From Campylobacterales bacterium (lineage in GTDB: Bacteria; Campylobacterota; Campylobacteria; Campylobacterales; JALSKU01): 11,587 bases of DNA. The position numbers and the translations under genes were made by a program. The notes below the pieces were generated by a model. That model did no database searches. It was not told the DNA's origin and worked only from the letters and a program-made list of their open reading frames with translations. The stretch is taken from the NCBI GenBank assembly GCA_027038235.1, contig JALVXV010000138.1, forward strand, positions 1-11,587, in the 5' to 3' direction. This document shows, piece by piece, positions 1 through 7,022 of this stretch. Positions within the stretch are counted from its first letter, which is position 1. Each line of letters opens with the position of its first letter.

Positions 1-634
1 CACTTCCAAGGATCTTCTCCATAGCTCTTTCTGGATGAGGCATCAAGCCAAATACATTTTTTTTCTCATTACAGATCCCTGCAATTGAATGGACTGAACC
101 ATTTGGATTGAGAATCTCTCCATGTTCATCACAATAGGTTAAAAGAATTTGTCCATTGTTAATCAACCTATCTAAACCATCGCTATCAATGTAGTAATTT
201 CCCTCTCCATGAGCTATTGGGATATTGAGTATATCTCCTGCTTGAAACTTATGTAAAAATCTATTATCACTATTTTCAACTCTTAAATGGTGAAACTTAG
301 ATATAAAGTGAACATTTGCATTTTTTTTCATAGCCCCAGGAAGTAAACCAAGTTCTAAAAGTATTTGAAATCCATTGCAAATACCAAGCACATAACCACC
401 ACCATTAGTGTAGTCGATAATACTTTGCATAATAGGAGAAAATTTTGCTATTGCACCACTTCTTAGATAATCACCATAGCTAAAACCACCAGGCAATACG
501 ACAAGATCAGTATCTAAAGGAAGTTTTTCCTCTTTGTGCCACACAAGATTGATCGTAGCACCCAATTTTTCATAGGCATATTTTGTATCAAGCTCACAAT
601 TGGTACCAGGAAAGACTACTATAGCAACATTCAT
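1..634 (-). CDS. purQ: Phosphoribosylformylglycinamidine synthase, glutaminase subunit PurQ (3' end cut by window edge)
   Basis: PurQ releases ammonia from glutamine for FGAM synthetase (PurL/PurQ/PurS), the fourth step of cytoplasmic purine synthesis. I translated it by hand from ATG at 634. It opens MNVAIVVFPGTNCE, and 211 codons are visible before the edge. The class I glutamine amidotransferase triad is complete: nucleophile C86 in GICNGFQ, and H200 and E202 in PHPER. LPGGFSYGDYLRSGA (47-61) is typical of the family. The usual length is about 220-225 residues, so only some ten C-terminal residues are missing. The start lies one base after the purS stop, with an AGGTG ribosome site inside the end of purS, so the two are probably translationally coupled. 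No purL is visible; it may lie beyond the left edge or elsewhere. Confidence 0.96.
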   Translation of the reverse strand, partial: MNVAIVVFPGTNCELDTKYAYEKLGATINLVWHKEEKLPLDTDLVVLPGGFSYGDYLRSGAIAKFSPIMQSIIDYTNGGGYVLGICNGFQILLELGLLPGAMKKNANVHFISKFHHLRVENSDNRFLHKFQAGDILNIPIAHGEGNYYIDSDGLDRLINNGQILLTYCDEHGEILNPNGSVHSIAGICNEKKNVFGLMPHPERAMEKILGS

Positions 635-635
635 C

Positions 636-884
636 TTAGCACCTATCTTGAACTATTATTTCATAATCTTCTATAACTGTATTGGCAAGTAGCTCTTCAC
701 TCATCTTTTCAACTCTTTGTTTTATCCCATCTTTGTCATCACTATCAATATCTAAAACAATCTGCTTACCTATATGCACATCTTTAACCTCATCAAAACC
801 AAGTGAGTTAAGTGCATGAAGTACAGCTTTACCTTGAGGATCAAGCACTCCCTCTTTAAGCTTTATATTGACTATCACCTTCAT
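636..884 (-). CDS. purS: Phosphoribosylformylglycinamidine synthase subunit PurS
   Basis: PurS is the small subunit that bridges PurQ and PurL in the three-part FGAM synthetase of bacteria that lack the fused long PurL. The protein has 82 residues, the normal size. It starts MKVIVNIKLKEGVLDPQGKA, the family's typical first strand and loop, and GFDEVKDVHIGKQIVLDID follows at about 29-47. The ATG shares the sequence ATGA with the purC stop, a 4-base overlap. An AAAGGA ribosome site lies just upstream inside purC. The position between purC and purQ is conserved and supports the assignment. Nothing is odd about it. Confidence 0.95.
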   Translation of the reverse strand: MKVIVNIKLKEGVLDPQGKAVLHALNSLGFDEVKDVHIGKQIVLDIDSDDKDGIKQRVEKMSEELLANTVIEDYEIIVQDRC

Positions 885-1597
885 TCAATATCCTTTAAAA
901 TTCTATCCAATACCTCTTCATAAGCCATTTTAACTCCACCAAGACCCTCTCTAAATCTATCTTTATCGAGCTTTTTTTGTGTATTTACATCCCAAAATCT
1001 ACAACTATCTGGACTTATCTCATCTGAGAGAAGTATATTGCCCTCTTTATCCTTTCCAAACTCTACTTTAAAATCTACAAGATTTAAATCTCTTTTCAAA
1101 AAGAAGCTTTTTAGTATCACATTTATCTCTCTACCAAGCCTCTTTAACTCTTCAAGTTCACTCTCACTAGCAATATCAAGCATCAAACAGTGTTCATCAT
1201 TTAAAAGAGGATCACCAAGTTTATCATCTTTATAGTAAAGCTCTACCAAAGCAAAAGGCAAAATCGTACCATCTTTTATACCCAATCTCTTTACCAAAGA
1301 GCCTGTTGCTACATTTCTAACAACTACTTCTAAAGGAATAATATCAACTTTTTTGACCAACTGCTCATTTTCACTTAAAGTTTTAACCAAATGTGTTTTT
1401 ATACCATTTTCTTCTAAAAGTTTAAAAAGTTCAGTACTAATTTTACAATTTAATGCACCTTTACCCTTTTCTTGCCCTATTTTTTGAGCATTAAATGCTG
1501 TCAAATCATCCTTGAACTCAGATATCAAAAGATCCTCATCTTCGCATCTATAAAGCCTTTTACCTTTCCCCTCATAAAGTAGTTCTAATTTTTTCAT
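881..1597 (-). CDS. purC: Phosphoribosylaminoimidazole-succinocarboxamide (SAICAR) synthase
   Basis: PurC joins CAIR and aspartate with ATP to make SAICAR in cytoplasmic purine synthesis. The 238-residue length matches the short bacterial form. Both family signatures are present: IPLEVVVRNVATGS at 87-100 and LVDFKVEFG at 173-181. The N-terminal YEGKGKRLY nucleotide loop (8-16) and DEISPDSCRFWD (192-203) are also intact. The ATG is preceded by AAAGGG about eight bases upstream. The gene heads the purC-purS-purQ run and lies 92 bases after ctpA on the same strand, so it may be read through from ctpA or have its own promoter in that repeat-rich gap; I see no convincing -10/-35 pair there. Confidence 0.96.
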   Translation of the reverse strand: MKKLELLYEGKGKRLYRCEDEDLLISEFKDDLTAFNAQKIGQEKGKGALNCKISTELFKLLEENGIKTHLVKTLSENEQLVKKVDIIPLEVVVRNVATGSLVKRLGIKDGTILPFALVELYYKDDKLGDPLLNDEHCLMLDIASESELEELKRLGREINVILKSFFLKRDLNLVDFKVEFGKDKEGNILLSDEISPDSCRFWDVNTQKKLDKDRFREGLGGVKMAYEEVLDRILKDIE

Positions 1598-1618
1598 TCA
1601 ATACCCTTTGTTGGACAA

Positions 1619-1687
1619 AGCATAGAGCATAGAGCATAGAGCTAAGAGCCTAAAAAGCTCCAAGCTCTCTGCATTTGGCTCTAAGCT
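1619..1687. repeat. Heptamer tandem repeat plus inverted repeat between ctpA and purC
   Basis: AGCATAG is repeated three times without change (1619-1639), followed by a fourth, changed copy AGCTAAG (1640-1646) and a partial AGCC. The fourth copy is also the left arm of an imperfect inverted repeat. AGCTAAGAGCC (1640-1650) matches GGCTCTAAGCT (1677-1687) in reverse complement with one mismatch, across a 26-base loop. In the ctpA-to-purC direction no run of T follows the stem, so it is not a standard terminator. It could act as an mRNA processing or stability element, or be a remnant of a dispersed repeat; neither is shown. Confidence 0.8.
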
Positions 1688-1689
1688 TT

Positions 1690-3000
1690 TTATTTAGCCT
1701 TTTTCTCTATATCTAAAACCTTCACTATATCAAGAGCTGTTTTAAGTTGCAAATCTTTATAAATATCCTCTTTTTTTAGTATCTTTTTGCCTTTTAAATT
1801 TTTATCTTTTTTGACTACTTTTTTGCCATCGGCCTTTTCAAGTTCGCTCTTTAAATGTTTTTTAAGCTCCCTCTCTTTCAAAACAAACTTATCTCTTTTC
1901 ATCGGAACTTCTGATGGATAGACAACTACATCAGGAGATACCCCAACCGATTGTATAGTCCTTCCACTTGGCAGATAGTATCTAGCTATTGTTAATCTAA
2001 TAGCCTCTTTTTTATCTATAGGTAAAATCACTTGGACACTACCCTTTCCAAAGGTTTTTTCCCCTACTATTATAGCCCTTTTATGATCTTGTAAGGAGCC
2101 GCTTACTATCTCACTAGCACTTGCACTTCCACCATTTACAAGTACTACCATAGGAATATCTTTAACTGTAGAGTTGCTAGTTGCTTTATACTCAGTATTT
2201 TCACTTTTTACTCTCCCTTTTTGTGAGACAATTATACCCTTATCAACAAAGAGATCAACCAACCCAACTGCTTGAGATAGTAATCCACCAGGATTATTTC
2301 TAAGATCAAGAATTATTCCTCTTTTTTGTCTATAATCTTTTAAAGCTTTTTTTACTCCTGCGACCACCTTTTTATCAAAACTTGTAACCCTTATATAAAG
2401 AACATCACTATCTTCTATCTCTTTTGCATATACAGACTTGATCTTTATAATATCTCTAATAATTTTTATCTTTAAAGGCTTAGTTTCACCCTTTCTGACA
2501 ATTGTCAATACTATTTTTGTTTTTGGCTTTCCTCTCATAAGAGAAACTGCCTCATCTATTGTCATATTGAGTGTGGATTTATCATCTATTTTCAAGATAA
2601 TATCCCCAGCTTTTACACCAGCTTTGTATGCAGGTGTATCATCTATAGGAGATATAACAGTAAGTACTCCATTTCTCATGCCTACTGTGATCCCCAATCC
2701 TCCAAACTCTCCATCTGTTTGAATTTGCATCTCTTTGAAAGCCTTTTTTCCAAGAAAGGAGGAGTGTGCATCAAGATTTGATAAAAGTCCAGCTATCGCT
2801 TTATCGACTATCTTATCCATAGTCAAATCATCAACATAATACTTTTCAACCGTACCTAAAACTTTTGTAAATTTTGAGAGTGCTTTTAGTCTTGTTTCAT
2901 TATCATGCTTACCATTGGCAAACAAAGATGAAGACAATAACAAAGCTCCTCCTACAAGTGTTGTCACAAACCCAAATGCTACAAATCTATTTTTTTTCAT
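1690..3000 (-). CDS. ctpA: Carboxy-terminal processing protease CtpA (peptidase S41)
   Basis: A periplasmic serine protease that trims or degrades proteins from their C-terminal ends. The 436-residue protein starts with a signal peptide: KKNR, a hydrophobic stretch to about residue 27, and likely cleavage near LFA-NG at 28/29. A PDZ domain covers roughly 92-170 (GGLGITVG, then AGVKAGDIILKID). The S41 core follows (LDLRNNPGGLL at 231-241). The catalytic residues, by spacing to known CtpB/D1P enzymes, are S294 in GSASASE, K319 in FGKG and Q323. The last 70 residues are lysine-rich, with a terminal helix that is common in the family. The AAGGG ribosome site is unusually far from the ATG (about 12-13 bases). 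As I recall, ctpA next to purC and divergent from clpB is conserved in Campylobacter. The natural substrate cannot be told from sequence. Confidence 0.94.
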   Translation of the reverse strand: MKKNRFVAFGFVTTLVGGALLLSSSLFANGKHDNETRLKALSKFTKVLGTVEKYYVDDLTMDKIVDKAIAGLLSNLDAHSSFLGKKAFKEMQIQTDGEFGGLGITVGMRNGVLTVISPIDDTPAYKAGVKAGDIILKIDDKSTLNMTIDEAVSLMRGKPKTKIVLTIVRKGETKPLKIKIIRDIIKIKSVYAKEIEDSDVLYIRVTSFDKKVVAGVKKALKDYRQKRGIILDLRNNPGGLLSQAVGLVDLFVDKGIIVSQKGRVKSENTEYKATSNSTVKDIPMVVLVNGGSASASEIVSGSLQDHKRAIIVGEKTFGKGSVQVILPIDKKEAIRLTIARYYLPSGRTIQSVGVSPDVVVYPSEVPMKRDKFVLKERELKKHLKSELEKADGKKVVKKDKNLKGKKILKKEDIYKDLQLKTALDIVKVLDIEKKAK

Positions 3001-3120
3001 TTACTATCTTATCCCTTTATTGTATAAATATTCAAGGGGATATTTTACTTAATAATTCCTAAATAGATTGTTAAAAACAATATTAATTTTAAAAATAAAA
3101 AATTTCTACCCTATAAAATG

Positions 3121-3132
3121 GTAAATATTTAC
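3121..3132. repeat. Perfect 12-base palindrome in the ctpA/clpB divergent region
   Basis: GTAAATATTTAC equals its own reverse complement. It lies about 40 bases upstream of the clpB -35 box and 120 bases upstream of ctpA. A second small inverted repeat, ATTGTT-AAA-AACAAT, lies at 3067-3081. The rest of 3001-3170 is very AT-rich and may serve as upstream promoter sequence. The palindrome could be a regulator site or simply a product of base composition. Confidence 0.5.
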
Positions 3133-3172
3133 ATAATATTTTTAATATATTTAAATGATTTTTATAAATATA

Positions 3173-3193
3173 CTTGACAAAGATAGACTAAAT
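3173..3193. promoter_or_regulatory. Candidate HspR (HAIR-type) operator over the clpB -35 box
   Basis: CTTGACA (3173-3179), seven bases, then ACTAAAT (3187-3193). The HAIR consensus is CTTGAGT-N7-ACTCAAG; the two half-sites each match 5 of 7 with the exact 7-base spacing. HspR is known to repress clpB in Campylobacter. Part of the match is forced by the -35 box, and HspR itself is not in this window, so this is an inference. I see no CIRCE element (the HrcA site). Confidence 0.4.
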
Positions 3194-3203
3194 GTTGTAT
3201 AAT
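3174..3203 (+). promoter_or_regulatory. Promoter of clpB (sigma70-type)
   Basis: TTGACA (3174-3179) and TATAAT (3198-3203) are both perfect consensus boxes with an 18-base spacer. Transcription would start near 3210. The clpB ATG at 3247 is preceded by AAAGGAG, six to seven bases upstream. Campylobacterota promoters usually lack a clear -35 box, so a full consensus pair suggests a strong promoter that needs a repressor. Confidence 0.8.
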
Positions 3204-3246
3204 TCCACTAAAAGTTTCAGCAATAAGCTGACAAAAGGAGAATATC

Positions 3247-5823
3247 ATGAAACAACTATTTGAAAAATTGACCCATCAAATGACCGCAGCACTTGAGAGC
3301 GGTATATCACTAGCTTTGCACAATAAAAATAGTGAAGTAGAAAAAATTCATCTATTATGGGCACTGCTTACCAATAGCAACTCTATACTAAATCAAGCAC
3401 TAAATAAGATGAATATAGATAAGGCTGCTATTGAGCTTGATGTAAAGTCTCAGGCTGATAGACTTCCTAAAGTATCAACAGTAACAAAAGAGAATATAAA
3501 AATATCAAGAAATTTAGCTGAGAGTTTGCAAAAAGCTGAAGGGCTTATGAACTCTATTGGAGATAGTTACTTAGCGGTAGATACTTGGATACTTGCCAAT
3601 CTTGAAGATGAGCCGTTTAAGAGTATCTTTTCTAAATATTTAGATCTATTGGAGTTAAAGAAAAATCTTGAAGCTATAAGAGGTGGAAAAAAGATAGAGT
3701 CTCAAAGTGCAGATGAAAATCTTGAAAATTTGGAAAAGTATGGTATTGATTTGACCAAAAAAGCACTCAACAATGAGTTAGATCCGGTTATTGGAAGAGA
3801 TGAGGAGATACAAAGGATTATGCAAATCCTCATAAGAAAAACTAAAAACAACCCCATCTTACTAGGAGAGCCAGGAACCGGTAAAACTGCTATAGTTGAA
3901 GGACTTGCTCAAAGGATTGTAGAAAAAGTTGTGCCTCTTAGTTTGCAAAACAAAAGAGTTATAGCACTTGATATGAGTGCATTAATAGCAGGTGCAAAAT
4001 ATAGAGGCGAGTTTGAAGATAGACTTAAAGCTGTCATAGATGAAGTAAAACAAGATGGTAATATCATCCTCTTTATAGATGAGATACATACCATTGTAGG
4101 TGCAGGTGCAAGTGAAGGAAGCATGGATGCAGCAAATATGCTAAAACCAGCACTTGCAAGAGGTGAACTTCATACCATAGGTGCGACCACTCTAAAGGAG
4201 TATAGAAAATATTTTGAAAAAGATGCAGCACTTCAAAGAAGATTTCAACCTGTAAAAGTTGAAGAGCCAAATATCAACGAAGCCTTACAAATACTAAGAG
4301 GTATCAAAGAGAAGCTTGAAGCCCACCACAATGTAACTATACTTGATAGTGCATTAGTAGCTGCTGCAAAACTAAGTGATAGATATATTACTGATAGATT
4401 TTTACCTGATAAAGCGATAGATCTTATAGATGAGGCTGCAGCTGAGCTAAAGATGCAAATAGAGAGTGAACCAATGGAATTATCCAAAGTAAAAAGAGAG
4501 ATAAATGCCCTTTTGGTTGAAAAAGAGGCTCTAAAAATGGATAAATCCAAGAAAAATGAGCAGAGACTAAAAGAGATAGAAAAGGAATTAGCCGACAAAG
4601 AGGAGCATAAAAGAGCTTTAGAACATCAGTTTGAAAATGAGAAAAAGGTTTTCAATGAAATTGCTGAGCTTAAAACCAAAATAGATGAGTTAAGACGAGA
4701 AGCAGAATTAGCAAAGAGAGATAGCAATTTTAACAAAGCTGCCGAAATAGAGTATGGCAAAATCCCAGAACTTCTAAAAAAAGAGGAGCAGCTAAACGAA
4801 CAGTGGGCTAAAATGCAAGAGAGTGGCACACTACTTAAAAATAGTGTCGATGAAGAGATGATAGCTAAGATAGTTAGCAAATGGACAGGTATCCCTGTAA
4901 CAAAAATGCTCCAAAGCGAAAAAGAGAAAGTTTTACACATCGAAGATGAACTAAAAAAAGAGGTAAAAGGACAAGATACTGCTATAAAAGCTGTAAGTAG
5001 AGCTATAAAAAGAAACAAAGCAGGACTTAGTAGTGAAACTAAACCGATAGGTAGCTTTATGTTCTTAGGACCTACTGGTGTAGGTAAAACTCAAACTGCT
5101 AAAACTTTAGCTAAATTTTTATTTGATAGCGAAAAGTCGCTTATCAGGTTTGATATGAGTGAGTACATGGAAAAACATGCAGTCTCAAGACTAGTGGGAG
5201 CTCCTCCGGGATATGTAGGATATGATGAGGGAGGACAATTAACTGAGGCAGTTAGGAGACATCCATATAGTGTTCTTTTATTTGATGAGATAGAAAAAGC
5301 CCATCCTGATGTTTTTAATATCTTGTTACAGGTATTGGATGATGGAAGATTGACTGACAATAAGGGTGTAACGGTTGATTTTAAAAATACTATTATTATA
5401 TTGACATCCAATATTGCAAGTAGCAAGATAATAGAATTTGTAGATCCAAAAGATAGGCAAAAGGCTGTGATGGATGAGCTTAAACTCCATTTTAAACCGG
5501 AGTTTTTAAATAGGCTTGATGATATAGTCATATTCAATCCTTTAGGACTTGAACAGATAAAAGAGATAGTTGATATAATGCTTAATGACTTAAGAGCAAG
5601 ATTGAAAGAGAGAGATATAGAGATAACTCTAAGCGATAATGCAAAAGCACTTCTCGCAGAGGCTGGTTTTGATCCTGTTTATGGAGCTAGACCTCTAAAA
5701 AGAACTATCTATGAGCTTATTGAAGATAGGATCGCTGAAATGATTTTAGAAGATAAGATAAAAGATGGCGATACTATTTTTGTAGATGAACAAAATAAGC
5801 AAATAGCAATATCTATCAAATAG
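3247..5823 (+). CDS. clpB: ATP-dependent disaggregase ClpB (Hsp100)
   Basis: ClpB is a cytoplasmic hexameric AAA+ chaperone that pulls proteins out of aggregates together with DnaK. Its 858 residues almost equal the E. coli length. The order is: Clp N domain (about 1-143), first ATPase domain with GEPGTGKT at 207-214 and Walker B E279, coiled-coil middle domain (about 400-530, rich in K/E heptads), second ATPase domain with GPTGVGKT at 608-615 and Walker B E681, and the small C-terminal domain. Pore-loop tyrosines Y252 (GAKYRG) and Y656 (GYVGYDEGG) are present. The coiled coil separates it from ClpA and the ring-forming residues look intact. The E. coli internal start Met is replaced by Ile144 (ATA), with no ATG, GTG or TTG after a good ribosome site nearby, so I do not predict the short isoform. 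The gene seems to be transcribed alone. Confidence 0.98.
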   Translation: MKQLFEKLTHQMTAALESGISLALHNKNSEVEKIHLLWALLTNSNSILNQALNKMNIDKAAIELDVKSQADRLPKVSTVTKENIKISRNLAESLQKAEGLMNSIGDSYLAVDTWILANLEDEPFKSIFSKYLDLLELKKNLEAIRGGKKIESQSADENLENLEKYGIDLTKKALNNELDPVIGRDEEIQRIMQILIRKTKNNPILLGEPGTGKTAIVEGLAQRIVEKVVPLSLQNKRVIALDMSALIAGAKYRGEFEDRLKAVIDEVKQDGNIILFIDEIHTIVGAGASEGSMDAANMLKPALARGELHTIGATTLKEYRKYFEKDAALQRRFQPVKVEEPNINEALQILRGIKEKLEAHHNVTILDSALVAAAKLSDRYITDRFLPDKAIDLIDEAAAELKMQIESEPMELSKVKREINALLVEKEALKMDKSKKNEQRLKEIEKELADKEEHKRALEHQFENEKKVFNEIAELKTKIDELRREAELAKRDSNFNKAAEIEYGKIPELLKKEEQLNEQWAKMQESGTLLKNSVDEEMIAKIVSKWTGIPVTKMLQSEKEKVLHIEDELKKEVKGQDTAIKAVSRAIKRNKAGLSSETKPIGSFMFLGPTGVGKTQTAKTLAKFLFDSEKSLIRFDMSEYMEKHAVSRLVGAPPGYVGYDEGGQLTEAVRRHPYSVLLFDEIEKAHPDVFNILLQVLDDGRLTDNKGVTVDFKNTIIILTSNIASSKIIEFVDPKDRQKAVMDELKLHFKPEFLNRLDDIVIFNPLGLEQIKEIVDIMLNDLRARLKERDIEITLSDNAKALLAEAGFDPVYGARPLKRTIYELIEDRIAEMILEDKIKDGDTIFVDEQNKQIAISIK

Positions 5824-5828
5824 AATTT

Positions 5829-5865
5829 TTACCCTCTTGCTAAAAAAGCAAAAGCAAGGGGGTAA
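5829..5865 (+). terminator. Long hairpin just after clpB, without a U-tract
   Basis: TTACCCTCTTGCT (5829-5841) pairs with AGCAAGGGGGTAA (5853-5865), 13 pairs with one G-U, around an 11-base A-rich loop. It starts six bases after the clpB stop. The base after the stem is G, not a T run, and no T run follows it on the minus strand either. It is therefore a weak intrinsic terminator at best and may protect the mRNA end. A smaller competing hairpin, TTGCT/AGCAA, can form inside it (5837-5851). Confidence 0.45.
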
Positions 5866-5922
5866 GACTCTAAATTGCCTCTATAACTTAGATATTTTAT
5901 AATTTTTTATACCACTTCATGA

Positions 5923-5928
5923 TAGAAT
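5923..5928 (+). promoter_or_regulatory. Likely -10 box for the SlyB-like lipoprotein gene
   Basis: TAGAAT lies 21 bases before the ATG, preceded by T-rich tracts (5894-5910) of the kind that replace the -35 box in Campylobacterota promoters. The resulting leader would be about 15 bases and still include the AAAAGGAA ribosome site (5937-5944). A second TATAAT-like stretch at 5898-5903 is an alternative with a longer leader. Confidence 0.4.
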
Positions 5929-5949
5929 GCAAGAAAAAAGGAAAAGATA

Positions 5950-6384
5950 ATGAGAACAAAACTAATAGTAGTGCTATTTGCAAGTGTAGTCATGATAACA
6001 GGGTGTGCAAAAGAGGGTGTGCAAGAGGTTAGCCCAAGTGCAACTAAGCAACTTCTATACTCTCAAAGTGGCATTGTAAAATCTATCCGTTTAGTAGCCA
6101 TAAAGGATAAGGGTGCAGGAACATTTATAGGCGGAATTGCTGGGACTGTACTTGGTTCTTTAATTGGACGAGGCAAAGGTAGTACACTAGCCTCTCTTTT
6201 AGGTGGCCTTAGCGGTGCTTATGTAGGAAATGAGGTAGCAAAAGCAAATGCACAAGAGTTAAGTGTGATTCTTGATAATGGTGAAGAGGTCATTGTGATA
6301 GCAAAAGGCAATCGATTTCACAAAGGTCAACATATCAAAATCATCAAAAATGGCGATAGCATAGTAAATGTAGAGGGTTTATAG
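5950..6384 (+). CDS. SlyB-like glycine-zipper outer-membrane lipoprotein
   Basis: A 144-residue lipoprotein. The signal is MRTK, a hydrophobic stretch, and the lipobox ITGC, with lipidated C19. A glycine-zipper segment at about 55-93 (GAGTFIGGIAGTVLG, LLGGLSGAYVGNE) forms two small-residue hydrophobic helices. A strand-rich tail (104-144) follows, with LDNGEEVIV and GQHIKI. This order matches the SlyB / 17-kDa surface antigen family (glycine zipper 2TM), whose members sit in the outer membrane and help keep it stable under stress. SlyB equivalence is by architecture only, so no symbol is given. It is preceded by GGAA seven bases before the ATG. Its stop lies three bases from the stop of the cysteine-rich gene facing it. 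Confidence 0.85.
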   Translation: MRTKLIVVLFASVVMITGCAKEGVQEVSPSATKQLLYSQSGIVKSIRLVAIKDKGAGTFIGGIAGTVLGSLIGRGKGSTLASLLGGLSGAYVGNEVAKANAQELSVILDNGEEVIVIAKGNRFHKGQHIKIIKNGDSIVNVEGL

Positions 6385-6387
6385 GAA

Positions 6388-6987
6388 CTATTTATCGCAG
6401 TTTTTGATGCAAATCTTTTTCATTTGTATCGTGCCACCACAATTTAAAAAGCATATATCATAATCTTTTTGGCAACTACACCTATTTTTACAAATGCTTT
6501 TTTCATTGTTATATATCTGTTCAAAACTCTTTTGATATGGCATTTTAGGATGGACTGGTTTTGTGCTTAAGAGTCTATCCAAAACAGATCTTAAGTCCCT
6601 TTGCCTATCACAAGCATAACTATCTTTACTATTTCGACACCTACTTGAAAAATAACAATAATCTTTATAGTAACTATCATATCGACTATGCCACTTTGAT
6701 AGTTTTAAGCGATAGTGATTTTGTGCTATTTTGTATCTATTGTATCTCTTTTGATACTCAATATCCTCTAAAGCTTTTATATCTTTTGCCCTTTTATAAG
6801 CATCATTTAGACATTTATTATACTCAAAATCACAACTATTTTGACAATCTCTCCGTGCAATTTCACACCTATTTATACACTTTTTAGCATCAACTCCCAC
6901 AGGTGGAATATAGATATTTTTTACCATATATTCAGGAGCACAACCCATAAAAAGAAAAAATATCAACAAAAATATATATCTTTTCAC
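6388..6987 (-). CDS. Cysteine-rich predicted lipoprotein with CX3C motifs, unknown function
   Basis: I do not recognise this family. The 199-residue protein starts MKRYIFLLIFFLFMGC, a lipoprotein signal with C16 as the lipidated residue, so it should be exported and membrane-anchored. It has 15 further cysteines in three groups: C37, C41, C48, C52, C59; C111, C117, C126; and C166, C170, C172, C179, C183, C193, C197. Many form CX3C pairs, which suggests disulfide-stapled helices or metal binding. The middle (about 60-110) is helical and rich in Tyr, Lys and Arg. The start is GTG at 6987, chosen because AAGAGG lies six bases upstream and the signal peptide begins there; no ATG precedes it. It has its own likely promoter at 7014-7019 and is probably transcribed separately from the operon upstream. 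Confidence 0.75.
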   Translation of the reverse strand: MKRYIFLLIFFLFMGCAPEYMVKNIYIPPVGVDAKKCINRCEIARRDCQNSCDFEYNKCLNDAYKRAKDIKALEDIEYQKRYNRYKIAQNHYRLKLSKWHSRYDSYYKDYCYFSSRCRNSKDSYACDRQRDLRSVLDRLLSTKPVHPKMPYQKSFEQIYNNEKSICKNRCSCQKDYDICFLNCGGTIQMKKICIKNCDK

Positions 6988-7013
6988 AATAAACCTCTTA
7001 AAAGAATATCAAA

Positions 7014-7019
7014 ATTATA
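7014..7019 (-). promoter_or_regulatory. -10 box of the cysteine-rich lipoprotein gene
   Basis: The minus strand reads TATAAT, a perfect -10 box, 26 bases before the GTG start. The AAGAGG ribosome site (6994-6999) falls inside the predicted leader. No TTGACA-like box is seen at the expected distance; a palindrome fills that space. Confidence 0.5.
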
Positions 7020-7022
7020 AAA

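Noticed and set aside
1619..1646. CRISPR array or mobile-element end
   Set aside because: The units are seven bases long with no spacers, no cas genes and no transposase nearby.
3155..3202. Small open frame MIFINILDKDRLNVV upstream of clpB
   Set aside because: It has 15 codons, no ribosome site, and lies across the clpB -35 and -10 boxes, so it would not be on the clpB mRNA.
3001..3246. CIRCE element (HrcA operator) before clpB
   Set aside because: No TTAGCACTC-N9-GAGTGCTAA-like pair is present in the gap.
4245..5537. Long minus-strand open frames opposite clpB (4245-4598, 4626-5018, 5091-5537)
   Set aside because: They are Ser/Leu/Phe-rich shadows of the clpB reading frame, with no family motifs or ribosome sites.
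6561..6887. Plus-strand open frame of 108 residues opposite the cysteine-rich lipoprotein
   Set aside because: It is a Tyr/Leu/Asn-rich shadow with no ribosome site. The minus-strand frame has a lipoprotein signal, GTG with good ribosome-site spacing and a promoter.
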